27,500 nucleotides of DNA from Chondrilla cf. caribensis (GCA_964020155.1 OZ026565.1:1692501-1720000); one strand, 5' to 3'. Counted from the stretch's first letter, positions 1 to 9,895 are shown. Notes: a model not told the origin generated them from the letters alone. Numbers and translations: made by a program.

Positions 1-54
1 GTAGGTTATGTCCATGTGAGATCTGAAGGCACATTCTCATAGTCTGAAGTCAAG

Positions 55-237
55 TACAGTGAAACCTCTCTAAGCCGACACTCAATGGGACCTGAGAATA
101 TAATGTTGGATTAGGAGGTTGTTGGATTATGGAGTGCTTCTTACCATATTTATGTATGATGACTGTACCTCATATAATGGTCGGATTAGAGAGAATGTTG
201 GATTATAGAGGTGTCGGATTAGTGAGGTTTCACTGTA
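55..237. mobile_element. pogo/Tigger-like MITE
   Basis: Both ends are near-perfect inverted repeats: the left end reads TACAGTGAAACCTCTCTAA and the right end is its approximate reverse complement ending in GAGGTTTCACTGTA. TA dinucleotides at 55-56 and 236-237 fit a TA target duplication. The body repeats 'GGATTA' motifs, as is common in Tc1/mariner pogo/Tigger-type miniature elements. There is no coding capacity. Family assignment rests on the terminal sequence style and is from memory. Confidence 0.7.
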
Positions 238-383
238 TTGGTATTACCCTCTTGCTGGAAATCACTGGTGTAAATCTGAGACGTATGTGTGTATTATGAT
301 AGAAGTTAGTTGACATGCTAAGCCTTAATAGATTAATGTCTATTTTGGATAATTACTCAGGTCACTTGTTAACGAATTAACTG

Positions 384-583
384 CAACATTTCACCCTCTT
401 GGGCTTCTTCAGGCAAAGTTTACAAAATTACATTTGTAAACATTGCAATTATTTTGGTTGCATCCACATTGTCAGCAAAATAATTGCGACCTTTCGCCCT
501 TTTGGGCTTCTTCAGACAAAGTTCACACGTGAAGAAGCCCAAGTGAGCGAAAGGTCGCAATTATTTTGCTGACAATGTGGATG
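384..583. repeat. Long foldback (hairpin) repeat with partial direct duplication
   Basis: Arms 461-514 and 530-583 are 54 nt each and complementary at 51 of 54 positions around a 15-nt loop. Immediately to the left, 384-460 holds a degraded copy of the same modules: the 'cttgggcttcttcag.caaagtt' block and an 'attgcaattattttg' block. The element therefore looks like a nested or duplicated foldback. It lies downstream of the last CAR exon seen, probably in an intron. No ORF is present. Confidence 0.75.
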
Positions 584-656
584 CGTTATTGATGTGTATA
601 CTCAGTACTAAGTGTCAAAATTGGGTGTTTACTACTTTTAGCTTTGAATATTTACA

Positions 657-902
657 TACAAGACAACCATCTCAATTGAGACCACCTGTGGGACCAGTCA
701 AAGTGGCCTCAATTGTGAGGTGGTCCTAATTCTGATGTTCATACTGTGTATAGAGTAATATAGTGCAGGAATTCCTGGGACTGGGAAATAGTGGTCCTAT
801 TACTGAGGTGGTCCTATTACTGAGGTGGTCCTATTACTGAGGTGGTCCTATTACTGAGGTAGTCCTATTACTGAGGTGGTCTATAAGTGAAGTTCTACTG
901 TA
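657..902. mobile_element. Probable TA-flanked MITE containing a 17-bp tandem repeat
   Basis: The left end (CAAGACAACCATCTCAATTG) and the reverse complement of the right end (CAGTAGAACTTCACTTATAG) are similar, and both continue into AGACCACC. TA occurs at both borders. The right half contains about five copies of a 17-bp unit (GTGGTCCTATTACTGAG) at 791-881. The ends are only roughly two-thirds identical, so this is an old or loosely defined element. Confidence 0.5.
791..881. repeat. 17-bp minisatellite, about 5 copies
   Basis: Unit GTGGTCCTATTACTGAG is repeated about 5.3 times with one G-to-A variant. It lies inside the right half of the candidate MITE at 657-902. Confidence 0.85.
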
Positions 903-1045
903 TAACCATATAATATATAAGATCAATACGTATATGTATGCATATGTATATAGTGTTATGTGCTTGTTGGTGGTCCTAAAGTGGGTTCATACTATTTTAC
1001 TGTATGCCATACAGAATGGGGTTTTTAATACCCAACATGTCCCTT

Positions 1046-1046
<1 letters not shown>

Positions 1047-1140
<94 letters not shown>

Positions 1141-1159
1141 CACACACACATGCACATAC
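1047..1159. repeat. (CA)n microsatellite
   Basis: Almost pure CA dinucleotides with a few CG/TG interruptions, inside the intron that follows the last visible CAR exon. Long His-Thr and Cys-Val reading frames here are artefacts of the repeat. Confidence 0.95.
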
Positions 1160-1207
1160 AGTAACATTGTGACACTTGCAGTCTAACTCTAGCTTCCCTC
1201 CACTCAC

Positions 1208-1426
1208 TTGTGTAGGGTAACACATGGTTCACAAGAGCACCATTGTGTATGATGACATCCACTGTGGAAGCAAGATGGTCGAATGTAGCCCCCTCAAGAC
1301 CGACAAGCGGCTTGGAAAGGTCTCCCTCCAACACTACAACCTTCTCTTTGAACAGCTGACGAAGCTCCTCACTGTTACACAGAGAAGACGATTGGAGAAT
1401 TTCCAGTAGATAATCTTCTAAATCCC
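1208..1426 (-). CDS. CAR-like gene, exon 9 of those visible: thioester reductase domain
   Basis: Encodes the middle of the NAD(P)-binding reductase domain, including the segment HNGALVNHVLPYT. From memory, bacterial carboxylic acid reductases have ALVNHVLPYSQ at the equivalent place, followed by LFGPN. The acceptor is TTCAG at 1427-1428 and the donor is A|GTGAGT after 1208. The incoming phase-1 G completes a Gly codon, giving S-E-G-D-L-E-D-Y across the junction. The exon ends one base into a codon. The following exons (LFGPN onward) are not in 1-1207 and must lie off the left edge. Confidence 0.85.
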
Positions 1427-2089
1427 CTGAATGAGAGGACACATGAGTCTGACAGTCACATTAAATGTCACATGGAGATCACGTGACCTACATTAGAATA
1501 TATGTAGGTATGTGAGTGTTCCCCTTGAACCTTCTAAGAAACTGTTACTGTACGTATATGTGTATACACAGGTAAGATTGGATGTCACACGAGAATCACA
1601 TGACATTCCTACGTATGTACGTACATATGTACTTAACATGCAGCAACAATGCTTACCAAGAGCATACATACATAACTGCTATTCCATCTACACCTCTGTG
1701 TGAACACGATATTATACACTTTCACTACAGTATTCATTGCCATAGAAACATCACCATCATACAGCCTTTCACAATGACATGCATAAAGATCTGATCTTTG
1801 TATAGTCACCAATCATCTGGCTGATGAAATGTTTCATGTTTGTGAAATCAACAGATGCTATACTGGTTACAACACTGACAATTGGACAATACAACAACTA
1901 TACATAGTATATACTGATCCTTTGCATTTTATGTGTTATGGTGCCCTATAGCCCATGCATGAGTCACTAAACAGAGAAGTAGTACCATGCAACGATAATG
2001 CTGTGTGGGTTCCCAACCACCAAAGACCACCTTGTAATGTTCGTGGACAGACTCGCATGAAGTTGACTTGACGTGTAACATTACCCTAC

Positions 2090-2344
2090 CTTCTGACTTC
2101 CTTCTGAGGTGGCAGAATACCTTTCCACATTCTTCATCCTGGAGGAGGCAGAGCAGAATGTGTCTGCCAAGAAACCCTGCACTCCCTGTTAGTAAGACGT
2201 TGTTGGAACAATTCCCGTTCCTGTTTCCAGTTTCAACATTGAATTTGGGAACCAAACTTTCATCTTTCAGCCACCTGTCCAGATTGCAGTCATTGTACAT
2301 GATCTCTGGGTATGTTAGGAACTCGTCCTTCTGGTCTGGCACTG
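2090..2344 (-). CDS. CAR-like gene, exon 8: start of reductase domain (Rossmann GxxGFLG)
   Basis: Encodes the linker after the carrier domain and then the Rossmann nucleotide-binding motif VLLTGSAGFLGRHILL, followed by KVFCHLRRKSEG. This is the NAD(P)H-binding start of the terminal thioester reductase domain, which releases the carrier-bound acyl group as an aldehyde. The acceptor is GTGCAG at 2345 and the donor is G|GTAGGG after 2090. The exon enters with two bases completing a Thr codon and leaves with one base, matching both neighbours. Confidence 0.88.
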
Positions 2345-2565
2345 CTGCACATGATTCAACAAAAGAATACAGTTCAACTATTAGAATAGTCAACTTGATT
2401 TGCCATTATTTCTGTACACAATTTATGTATTTGTGTACACAATAATGATTTACTTGGATATTCCTTCAAACTCAATAATCTATCGGATTTGTCTACTATT
2501 ACGTACAGTGGATTAAGGAGGATCTGATGTACTCTGAAGTAAACTACTGGTATATGGTATATGTT

Positions 2566-2583
2566 TTGTGTGTGTATGTGTGT

Positions 2584-2667
<84 letters not shown>

Positions 2668-2686
2668 GTGTGCGTGCACGTGCACG

Positions 2687-2785
<99 letters not shown>

Positions 2786-2797
2786 ATGTGTGCGTGT
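2566..2797. repeat. (TG)n microsatellite, about 230 bp
   Basis: Compound TG/TA/CG dinucleotide array in the intron between CAR exons 7 and 8. A short alternating GTGCACGTGCACGCG stretch near 2670-2690 splits two purer TG blocks. Confidence 0.95.
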
Positions 2798-3189
2798 CAA
2801 TGCATAAAATTACATTTATTATGTTGCACACAAACAATTATGTATGGATGTGTGCAACATTCCAGTGTAGGAGAACATGGACACATAAGCCCTGTTTATG
2901 CTGGAGCAATAAAACCCCTTTCCAAATCGCCAAAAAGTCTAAACTGGTTTAACACATTAGAATGTAAACACATTAAGCAGATTACATAATGAACTTAAGT
3001 AATTCACATATTGCGGTAGTGAGAAATGGGTTCAAAACTGATGTAAAATTATATGCATCAGTGCTCTAGTTGAGCCAGCGCTATAGGTAAGCAGCAATAC
3101 TGGTCAATGCACCATATGTACATGGATTTGCTCAAAGGTACATCACATCATACACATGTGTATGCATTACTCAAATGGTTGTTACTTAC

Positions 3190-3488
3190 TGGAAGCTTTC
3201 TCAAAGGCAGCAACAAGATCAGGATTTTGAATTGGTTTACCCGTTGTTGTGGCGATGAACTGGACCAGCTGGTAAACAGAACAACCCAGCAGCTTCTCTA
3301 TGGGAATTTCAACATTCATCCTCCTCTTCAGTGTGTTGACAGCTTGCAAGCCGGCAATGGAGTCACAACCAAGTTGGGAGAAGGTGCTTGTCAAAAAAGG
3401 CTGAGGTATATTGTGTGCTTCATGGGGAGTCTGGGTCTGGGTCTGGAAACAGCTGGTCACAAAGTTGACAAATTGATTTCCCATGTCA
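3190..3488 (-). CDS. CAR-like gene, exon 7: phosphopantetheine carrier (PCP/ACP) domain
   Basis: Encodes about 99 codons forming a carrier domain. The attachment motif is LGCDSIAGLQ, in which the Ser would carry the 4'-phosphopantetheine arm. The helix after it, KRRMNVEIPIEKLLGCSVYQL, follows the usual PP-binding pattern. In CAR enzymes the adenylated acid is passed to this arm and then to the reductase. The acceptor is CACCCAG and the donor is A|GTAAGT after 3190. Phases are 2-to-1 and agree with exons 6 and 8. Confidence 0.9.
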
Positions 3489-3639
3489 CTGGGTGAGAAA
3501 CACAAAACAATCAACTACATGCATAATTATTCTGTAAAATGTCTTCTGGGACATGCATTTTGAGACACACACACTAATGTTATGATTTGGCCATTTTCTA
3601 TTCAGCCTGCATGCAGTACAAACATATTTCACTCGATGT

Positions 3640-3806
3640 TACAATGAGTGACTTCTGGTTATAATCCACCACAATTCGTTTTCAAAAGACATGGCAGATT
3701 GACCAGATATTCATTCTTCTATAATATATTGGGACTGGAAATTGTGGTGCATAGAAAACATTGACTGATAGAGTGCATGGTGGTGGATTAATGAGAATTC
3801 ATTGTA
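3640..3806. mobile_element. MITE related to the 6,069 and 9,896 elements
   Basis: The left end reads TACAATGAGTGACTTCTGG and continues into TAATCCACCAC. The right end, reversed, reads TACAATGAATTCTCATTAATCCACCAC. The 'ggtggattaatgagaattca' end is shared with the element at 9,896-10,070, so the two belong to one Tc1/mariner-like family. Non-coding, within the intron between CAR exons 6 and 7. Confidence 0.6.
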
Positions 3807-3878
3807 CAGTACAGATTGCATAAAATTTGTAATACAGAACCTTATTCAGTAAGTTCCTTGAAGGTCACACCAAATATG

Positions 3879-3946
3879 TACTTCTTATCAGAGGTACTTA
3901 CTATCAGTACTGGTTGACATAGTGTACATGAGCTAGGGACTGAGTG
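3879..3946. repeat. Intronic inverted repeat, left arm
   Basis: About 68 bp whose reverse complement recurs at 4,724-4,793 with roughly 85% identity by eye. A diverged direct copy lies at about 4,935-4,998. The two arms sit in the introns on either side of CAR exon 6. Confidence 0.75.
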
Positions 3947-4051
3947 AAGTGTAATCACCAACCAGGAGAGTACACTAACTAGGGATGTGTACTAACCCAG
4001 ATACATACTTATTAAGCAAGTTGTACAGTATGTACGTATGTACAGACCCAC

Positions 4052-4251
4052 TTGTTCAGATCCCCATCACTTGTAGCTGCTGTGTACAAATCTTCCAATC
4101 TGCTCTTATACTTCAGCTCCAGTTGGGGTCGACACGGTTTATATGTTGTAGTAAGGAGACCGTTTTCTGGTGTGAAGGGCTCAGGAACCACGAGGACATC
4201 AATGGGTATCTCCCACCCTGGCAAATGGTGGCTGGCAGCAATGGAGCGGAT
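4052..4251 (-). CDS. CAR-like gene, exon 6: end of adenylation domain
   Basis: Encodes the last part of the AMP-binding C-terminal subdomain. It includes PFTPENGLLTTTYKPCRP, which holds the family's 'PFT-ENGLLT-x-K' motif; the Lys there is normally the catalytic Lys of adenylation. It then gives LELKYKSRLEDLYTA leading to the carrier domain. The acceptor is CCTACAG at 4252-4253 and the donor is AA|GTGGGT after 4052. The exon enters in phase 0 and leaves two bases into an Asn codon. It is flanked by intronic inverted repeats and, upstream in the gene sense, by a minisatellite. Confidence 0.9.
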
Positions 4252-4313
4252 CTGTAGGTGTTCAGTACAGGAGACAATGAAGAAAATGCACAATGTATGC
4301 TACACAGTGCACC

Positions 4314-4632
4314 CTGGTTAGTACACACTCCTGGTTAGTACACACTCCTGGTTAGTATACACTCCTGGTTAGCACACACTCCTGGTTAGTACACACTCCT
4401 GGTTAGTACACACTCTTGGTCAGTACACACTCCTGGTTACTACACACTCCTGGTTACTACACACTCCTGGTTACTACACACTCCTGGTTACTACACACTC
4501 CTGGTTACTACACACTCCTGGTTAGTACACACTCCTGGTTAGTACACTCTCCTGGTTAGCACACACTCCTGGTTAGTACACACTCCTGGTTAGTACACAC
4601 TCCTGGTTAGTACACACTCCTGGTTAGTACGT
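4314..4632. repeat. 17-bp minisatellite (TCCTGGTTAGTACACAC)n
   Basis: About 19 copies of a 17-bp unit, in the intron between CAR exons 5 and 6. Five adjacent units (about 4,437-4,510) share a G-to-C variant (GGTTACTACAC), which indicates local homogenisation. The same unit in reverse complement forms the large array at 25,262-26,357. Confidence 0.95.
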
Positions 4633-4723
4633 ACACTCTAGGATAGTATACACACTCAGTTAGGGCACACTCCTAACTGATAAATACTACAGATTAGTAT
4701 GTATTCCAGGTTAATATATATAC

Positions 4724-4793
4724 ACTCACTCAGTCCCTAGCTCATGTACACTACATCAACCAGTACTGATGGGAGGTATATCTGATAAGAAGT
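4724..4793. repeat. Intronic inverted repeat, right arm
   Basis: Reverse complement of 3,879-3,946. Both include the core GTACATGAGCTAGGGACTGA or its complement. Together the arms would enclose exon 6 and the 17-bp minisatellite in a stem-loop in the primary transcript. Confidence 0.75.
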
Positions 4794-4998
4794 ATAAGTA
4801 TAGGTTAGAACTTCCCCCAAGCTACTCATTAAACAAGTTGGACTTATGTACATATGAATTATCCAATGTGCGCTACATTATTAATACATTGCTGCATACA
4901 GTATGGTCCAACTTGCTTAGTTGCAACACCAAATTTGCTCTTCTTACCAGAGGTACATATTTACCACCAGCACTGGCTGACACATACAGTGAACATGA

Positions 4999-5817
4999 TC
5001 TACGTAGACCGAACAAAGTGCATCTATTAACAGAATTAGGTACAAACCAGGAGTATGTACCAAATGAGGTACTCACTAAGCAAGCTACACCATATAATAG
5101 GCCTGTGCTATAATCTCGATAATCTGATTATCCTTATCAATATTCATCATCAGGATGATGATCGAGTTAAGCATTCTCATGGTAACTCTCCCTTGCTTGT
5201 TTACAGCCGGGAATGTGAATACAGCTAGTGTATGCTACTGTTTGTAGCTGAAAACTTTTGACCTTTTTTTATATTGCTCAACATATAACTTCATTAGTTT
5301 TATAGTATATTTCATCAATTTGGATTGTAATTGTTAATTACTTTCAATTATTATTTGAAACTTAAAATGAAAGTGCTAATAAACATGAATAATTGCAATA
5401 ATAAAATTATCACTATCAATATTTATTAATGCCATAATGATAATGACTTAAGTGTTATCTCATGATAACGATTACTAGTTTGTTTTTTCTCAGAAAATGA
5501 GAATAAGTGTTAGTGTTATCAGTCAAAACCTTTCCTGAACATGATTTGGTATAGGTTCATTGCTGTGCAAGTGTAACTGAAAGTCAGGGTTAATGGGTGA
5601 TAACACAGCGCTGGATTCACAAAACCACATAGAATTAATCAATGTCCAGGACATTTTGATCCGAGGATCTTTTTCAACTGGTATAAAACTGACAAGACAT
5701 AAGAAAAACCGTTACTAAAATAGGGAGTGTGACAGGCTGTGATGTAGTAAGGAATGTGTGTGACGTCATAATATAATTAATGAGTGTGTTTAGAGCTGAA
5801 TATATTTTATCCATCAA
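4999..5817. other. AT-rich intronic stretch without recognisable gene
   Basis: Lies within the long intron between CAR exons 5 and 6. It is AT-rich with short palindromic patches, for example CATCATCAGGATGATGAT near 5,145. No exon with family similarity or splice support was found on either strand. Confidence 0.5.
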
Positions 5818-6620
5818 CAAATGCTGTAGCATGCACTTGTAACTACAGCAAATATGTGTAAGTTGGGTGTGAGTATACGTGTATGTATGTACATGTATCC
5901 TACATGATTGGTGGCAACATCAAAGAGACTGATGGGGTCAAGTATCCCTGATACCCCCAGATGTGACGATTGCTTCACCAATTAGCTACTCAAAGGTCAG
6001 CAAATGCTGTAGCACTTGCAACTACAGCAAATATGTAAGTTGGGTGTGAGCATACGTATATGTATGTACAGTGAATATTTGTGAATCTGCTGCAATTGGT
6101 TCGGGCAAAATTTTGGCGGATTATACTGACCTTCTTCAGGATGTCTTTACCATTTGTTGCGCAAATTGCACGTTCGCTTCTTCGAGAAACGGTCTACAGT
6201 TCTTACGTTGTGATTACCCTTTCTGTAATCGAAATCTACTTTTTCTGCTTCATTGTCAAGTCAATTTTAGAACGCTTTGCTACTTTTTTGCTCTACACTA
6301 AGACAGCTTCTTAAAACTTGGTGGATTATCTGTAACTGAAGCCCATACAAAAGTGCAAATTGGTACACAGTAGAATGGCAGATGGCGGAAGTGCGAGATG
6401 GCGGATTACTTGTATAACGTAGCCATACAAGCGAATTCGTTTCATAATAATATGGTGGATAAAACGGTTTGGTGGATTAACCAGGACGGATTAACAAATA
6501 TTCACTGTACGTATATCCTGTATGATTGGTGGCAACATCAAAGAGACTGACGGGGTTAAGTATCCCTGATACCCCCAGATGTGACGATTGTTTCACCAAT
6601 TAGCTATTTAAAGGTCAGCA
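5818..6620. repeat. Tandem duplication of about 180 bp, second copy split by a MITE
   Basis: Copy 1 (about 5,818-5,999) and copy 2 (about 6,001-6,068 plus 6,508-6,620) share 'gctgtagca..cttg.aactacagcaaat' and 'ttggtggcaacatcaaagagactga'. They also share 'aagtatccctgatacccccagatgtgacgatt', each interrupted by only a few substitutions. The second copy is broken exactly by the element at 6,069-6,507. Confidence 0.85.
6069..6507. mobile_element. 439-bp Tc1/mariner-type (pogo/Tigger-like) MITE with TA duplication
   Basis: Terminal inverted repeats are CAGTGAATATTTGTGAATC on the left and CAGTGAATATTTGTTAATC on the right (reversed). TA flanks both ends. The unbroken paralogous site in tandem copy 1 (near 5,888-5,900) has a single TA at the same place, which defines both borders. 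No transposase is encoded. Confidence 0.85.
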
Positions 6621-6720
6621 AGTGGCCAATCAGGACACATGTTACTTATGTCACCTTCAGGAAGGAGACACAGGGCATGGATCCTGCCTTTACAACAGGT
6701 ACACACATGCAAACACACAC

Positions 6721-6785
6721 CTCTTGTAGTATGAATTCTCTCAAGTCATCAGATTCACAAATTTCTTCAAAAGTGGCAGGATTAG
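6721..6785 (-). CDS. CAR-like gene, exon 5 (short)
   Basis: A 65-nt exon encoding NPATFEEICESDDLREFILQE, the helical stretch between the 'VVVP' strand and the ENGLLT strand of the adenylation C-terminal part. It was found because the neighbouring exons lacked this segment. The acceptor is TCCACAG at 6,786-6,787 and the donor is GAG|GTGTGT after 6,721. Incoming CT completes a Thr codon after the exon-4 overhang A, and the exit is phase 0, matching exon 6. Confidence 0.8.
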
Positions 6786-6799
6786 CTGTGGACAGACGT

Positions 6800-7560
6800 A
6801 CAGATCTGGTTAGCATACTGCACTCTGCAAAATCAGCTTAGTGTACGTACATTAATTGGCACACAAACGTACATATGAACTTTGGCGAATAATGCAAATA
6901 TGCAATTACACACACACATACGTAGGCACAGGTACATTTGCTTATTATGTAATTTCCATGCAGAGTTTGTGTGTGTACATACGTACGTTTGAGCCAATAC
7001 TGGTCAATACCTACTACCCGAATTAAAAAACACTCCTCAAACCGCCCTAGCTACACATGCAAAGGTACTTGGCAATTTCAATATACAGGGGAGTATAGGG
7101 GAAAAGTTGAGATGTTTTGGAGTAGCCCATGAGAGAGGGGGTATGTCACGCTGACAGTTTACCAGACCTAGCTGGGGTCTAGAACAAAATCACAAACACT
7201 CCCCATCTCTGTACGTGGTCTGTAACCCTAGCTACATTTGGAGGTGCTAAGTGTTTTCAATGCACATACAACCCAGCCAATATGGTCAATACTTGCTGTA
7301 TTATATATTTGTTATATGTATATATACTGTATATAAATTCTTACTGAGAGGTACAATAATTACGTATGTGGTACACTATTTTGTATGTAGTGCAGTACAG
7401 TACTACGGAGCATGTACAAACGCATGTACAATACAGCACAGTGTGTTGTGTGGTATACATGTATAGTACATAAATACGTACGTGCAGTGTAGCGTATTAC
7501 AAACTGTATGTACATACGTACATAATATGCACAATGCACACTGCATACTGAATAATACAC
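6800..7560. other. Intron between CAR exons 4 and 5, no gene seen
   Basis: Rich in TACGTA/GTACAT words and short CA runs, with no inverted-repeat element of clear borders. ORFs here lack splice support or family similarity. Confidence 0.5.
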
Positions 7561-7572
7561 ACTAGCACTCAC

Positions 7573-7763
7573 TACTGTGTCGCTGCAGCCACCACTGCTC
7601 AGTGAGTGACCTGTAAGGCACCACGACCGCCACCACGTTGTTCCACAGCGCTTGACCGTAAATAAAGATGTGCTCGATGTACTGACTGTCATCGGTGAAG
7701 ATGGTTTCCAGTCTGCTTGGTGCTATGAACTCTCCTTGTGCTAACTTGAAGATGTTCTTCTTC
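7573..7763 (-). CDS. CAR-like gene, exon 4: adenylation hinge (DRKKNIFKLAQGEF)
   Basis: Together with the end of exon 3 this encodes DRKKNIFKLAQGEFIAP. This is the hinge and core motif of ANL-superfamily enzymes; from memory the CAR and long-chain acyl-CoA ligase counterparts are DRRNNVLKLSQGEFV and similar. It then gives HIFIYGQALWNNVVAVVVP. The acceptor is CTTAG at 7,764-7,766 and the donor is A|GTGAGT after 7,573. An internal AG|GTCACT was considered as the donor, but only the GTGAGT site keeps phase with exon 5. Confidence 0.88.
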
Positions 7764-7799
7764 CTAAGAGGAACAAAGAGAGATTTGTGTGTTGTATGT

Positions 7800-8001
<202 letters not shown>

Positions 8002-8039
8002 ACTAGATAGTAATAGCATACAGACAAACATGTCTACAC

Positions 8040-8480
8040 AACTGCATACAAGCGATATACATATATACATACAAATGGCATATGTTGTACACATGTACAA
8101 ATATAAAGTTTTACATACGTGCATATGCACATATGTACATACATACAAGTATACTGTACTGTACATATTAAAACATACATGTGGATGTGTGTATGTATGT
8201 ACATGCTGTACATAAATAGAAAAATGAGTATTGGAAATACGTACTTATACCTGTATTTACTGCACAAACTGTATACAGTACATACGGTACATATAGCACA
8301 TACATACATATATACATACATATATGCATGTACATACATGCATGCATACATACGTACATACATACATACATACATACATATATACATATGTACATGCATA
8401 TATACATACATACATACATATGTACATACAGTATGTGCATCCATAAGTACATAAATATGTATTAACATACATATGTACAC
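8040..8480. repeat. Degenerate TACA/CATA microsatellite region
   Basis: Long runs of CATA/TACA tetranucleotides with GTACAT and TATGCA variants, inside the intron between CAR exons 3 and 4. The Met-Tyr-Cys-rich ORFs on both strands come from the repeat. Confidence 0.9.
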
Positions 8481-8492
8481 ACAGACATGTAC

Positions 8493-8567
8493 CTATCTAT
8501 CAGGATAATCTGATCTATACCCTTTCTCACAGCAATGTCACCTGTTTTGAAGTAGCCATCTTGAAAC
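8493..8567 (-). CDS. CAR-like gene, exon 3: GYFKTGD motif
   Basis: A 75-nt exon encoding FQDGYFKTGDIAVRK and IDQIILIDR. DGxxxTGD is the AMP-ribose-binding aspartate motif of adenylate-forming enzymes. The acceptor is GTGCAG at 8,568 and the donor is AG|GTACAT after 8,493. Entry (one base completing Lys) and exit (two bases of Arg) match exons 2 and 4. Confidence 0.88.
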
Positions 8568-8985
8568 CTGCACGATAGACCACTGGACATGTCAACAAAC
8601 ACCACCCAAGAATCAAATGAAGTGCTCATATAATATGAATGTAGCCAAGTGACCTTTATACAGAAGTACATACGTATACTAACATGGTTGAGATAAGACA
8701 TGTACAGTATGGTATAGCCAGAGCAACATAGTTGGATGGAGGCAAACTGCTCGAGGGTCTCTGAAGAGGTTGCCTGAATTAAGGCACATCCACTCAATTA
8801 TTGAACCCCATACGTATACATAAGTAAGTATTATACACATATATTATCATAGCGTATGGTTGAGATATACGGGAAATGCACCAAGGCAATATTAGGGGTC
8901 TACAGTTGAACAATGGCATACACTACCACGATGAGAGAAGATATGTATACACACATACATATTGTGTTCATATACATGAGCATAC

Positions 8986-9155
8986 TTATCCCCTGTCTCT
9001 TCTTCATTCTTGTAGTAGCCTGCAATTATAGTCGGGTTCTTGACCCACACTTCCCCACGAGGTGGATCATCAGTGGACAGGTAGCCCATCTCCGGGACAT
9101 CGACCAGTTTGATGTCTTCAGCGATGATGGATTCGTTGGAGGCAACTGGACCAGC
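8986..9155 (-). CDS. CAR-like gene, exon 2: adenylation core
   Basis: Encodes [20 protein letters not shown] followed by [21 protein letters not shown] and GYYKNEEET. From memory, the order KLVDVPE-GY-STD-P-RGE-VK-GYYK is highly characteristic of bacterial and fungal carboxylic acid reductases, more so than of acyl-CoA ligases or Lys2. The acceptor is CATCAG at 9,156-9,157 and the donor is AA|GTATGC after 8,986. Confidence 0.88.
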
Positions 9156-9272
9156 CTGATGGGAGATTGACATGGAGTACAAATTTAAGACTTAATATGT
9201 GTACATATTATATACAACATCTATGTAAACAATATGTACACAAACAAGCATACGTACATATACACATGCATG

Positions 9273-9274
<2 letters not shown>

Positions 9275-9359
<85 letters not shown>

Positions 9360-9478
9360 GCACACACACACACACACACAACACACACACACACACACAG
9401 ACACACACATACAGAAACACACATACAACACACACGCAATAAAACACACACAAACACACACACACAGACACACACACA

Positions 9479-9523
<45 letters not shown>

Positions 9524-9535
9524 ACACACATATGT
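9275..9535. repeat. (CA)n microsatellite, about 260 bp
   Basis: Interrupted CA array between CAR exons 1 and 2. Short AAC, AG and GC interruptions subdivide it into at least four blocks. Confidence 0.95.
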
Positions 9536-9658
9536 AAATCATCGGCACACATAAACAAATTCCAATACTACAGTACATAAACATATGTACAAAGCAGGTC
9601 ATATGTACATTACTAGTTATTGTGTAATAATACATATACGTGCATGCAGTGAATTAAC

Positions 9659-9877
9659 CTCTGTTGTGCCATATCCGTCCGATACAAACAGTGTCATCAC
9701 ATCTTGAAGGAACTTCTTCACGGCTTTACCAGTGGCAGCCCCTCCAGTGACGATGATGAGGCACCTCCCACCCAAGATGTCCTTGAACTGATCCTTTGCA
9801 TCGCGGAAAGCCTTCTCCTCAGGGGTGAGTTCGGTGGGCTTAATTTGAGTACACACATCTCCGTTAGTAGTGCTCTC
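9659..9877 (-). CDS. Carboxylic acid reductase-like gene, first exon found (adenylation domain, YGTTE)
   Basis: This is the most 5' exon I can support of a minus-strand gene running 9,877 to below 1,208. Nine exons join to about 564 codons in one frame. CAR enzymes activate a carboxylic acid with ATP, load it on a phosphopantetheine arm, and reduce it with NADPH to an aldehyde. This exon gives GGRCLIIVTGGAATGKAVKK, then SDGYGTTE, the adenylation A5-type motif. The acceptor is ATGTAG at 9,878-9,880, so an upstream exon is expected, entering in phase 0. The preceding 300 or so residues, including the TSGSTG-type ATP loop, were not found to the right. The gene may therefore be 5'-truncated, or its early exons lie beyond the deaminase array. 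Domain order (AMP-binding, carrier, thioester reductase) also fits Lys2-type aminoadipate reductase, but the motif wording favours CAR. Confidence 0.85.
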
Positions 9878-9895
9878 CTACATAGACAGAATATA

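Noticed and set aside
1004..1186. His-Thr-rich and Cys-Val-rich ORFs on both strands
   Set aside because: They are dinucleotide (CA)n/(TG)n repeats read in different frames. The same applies at 2,513-2,989, 7,741-8,215, 9,192-9,635, 21,802-22,117 and 26,365-26,756.
6071..6314. Two overlapping ORFs of 76-77 codons
   Set aside because: Begin in the terminal inverted repeat of the MITE and have no recognisable domain.
7360..7692. 110-codon minus ORF overlapping CAR exon 4
   Set aside because: Wrong frame. The correct frame, joined in phase to exons 3 and 5, gives the DRKKNIFKLAQGEF hinge motif.
8034..8480. 148-codon Met-Tyr-Cys-rich ORF on the minus strand
   Set aside because: Comes from the TACA/CATA microsatellite; no domain and no splice logic.
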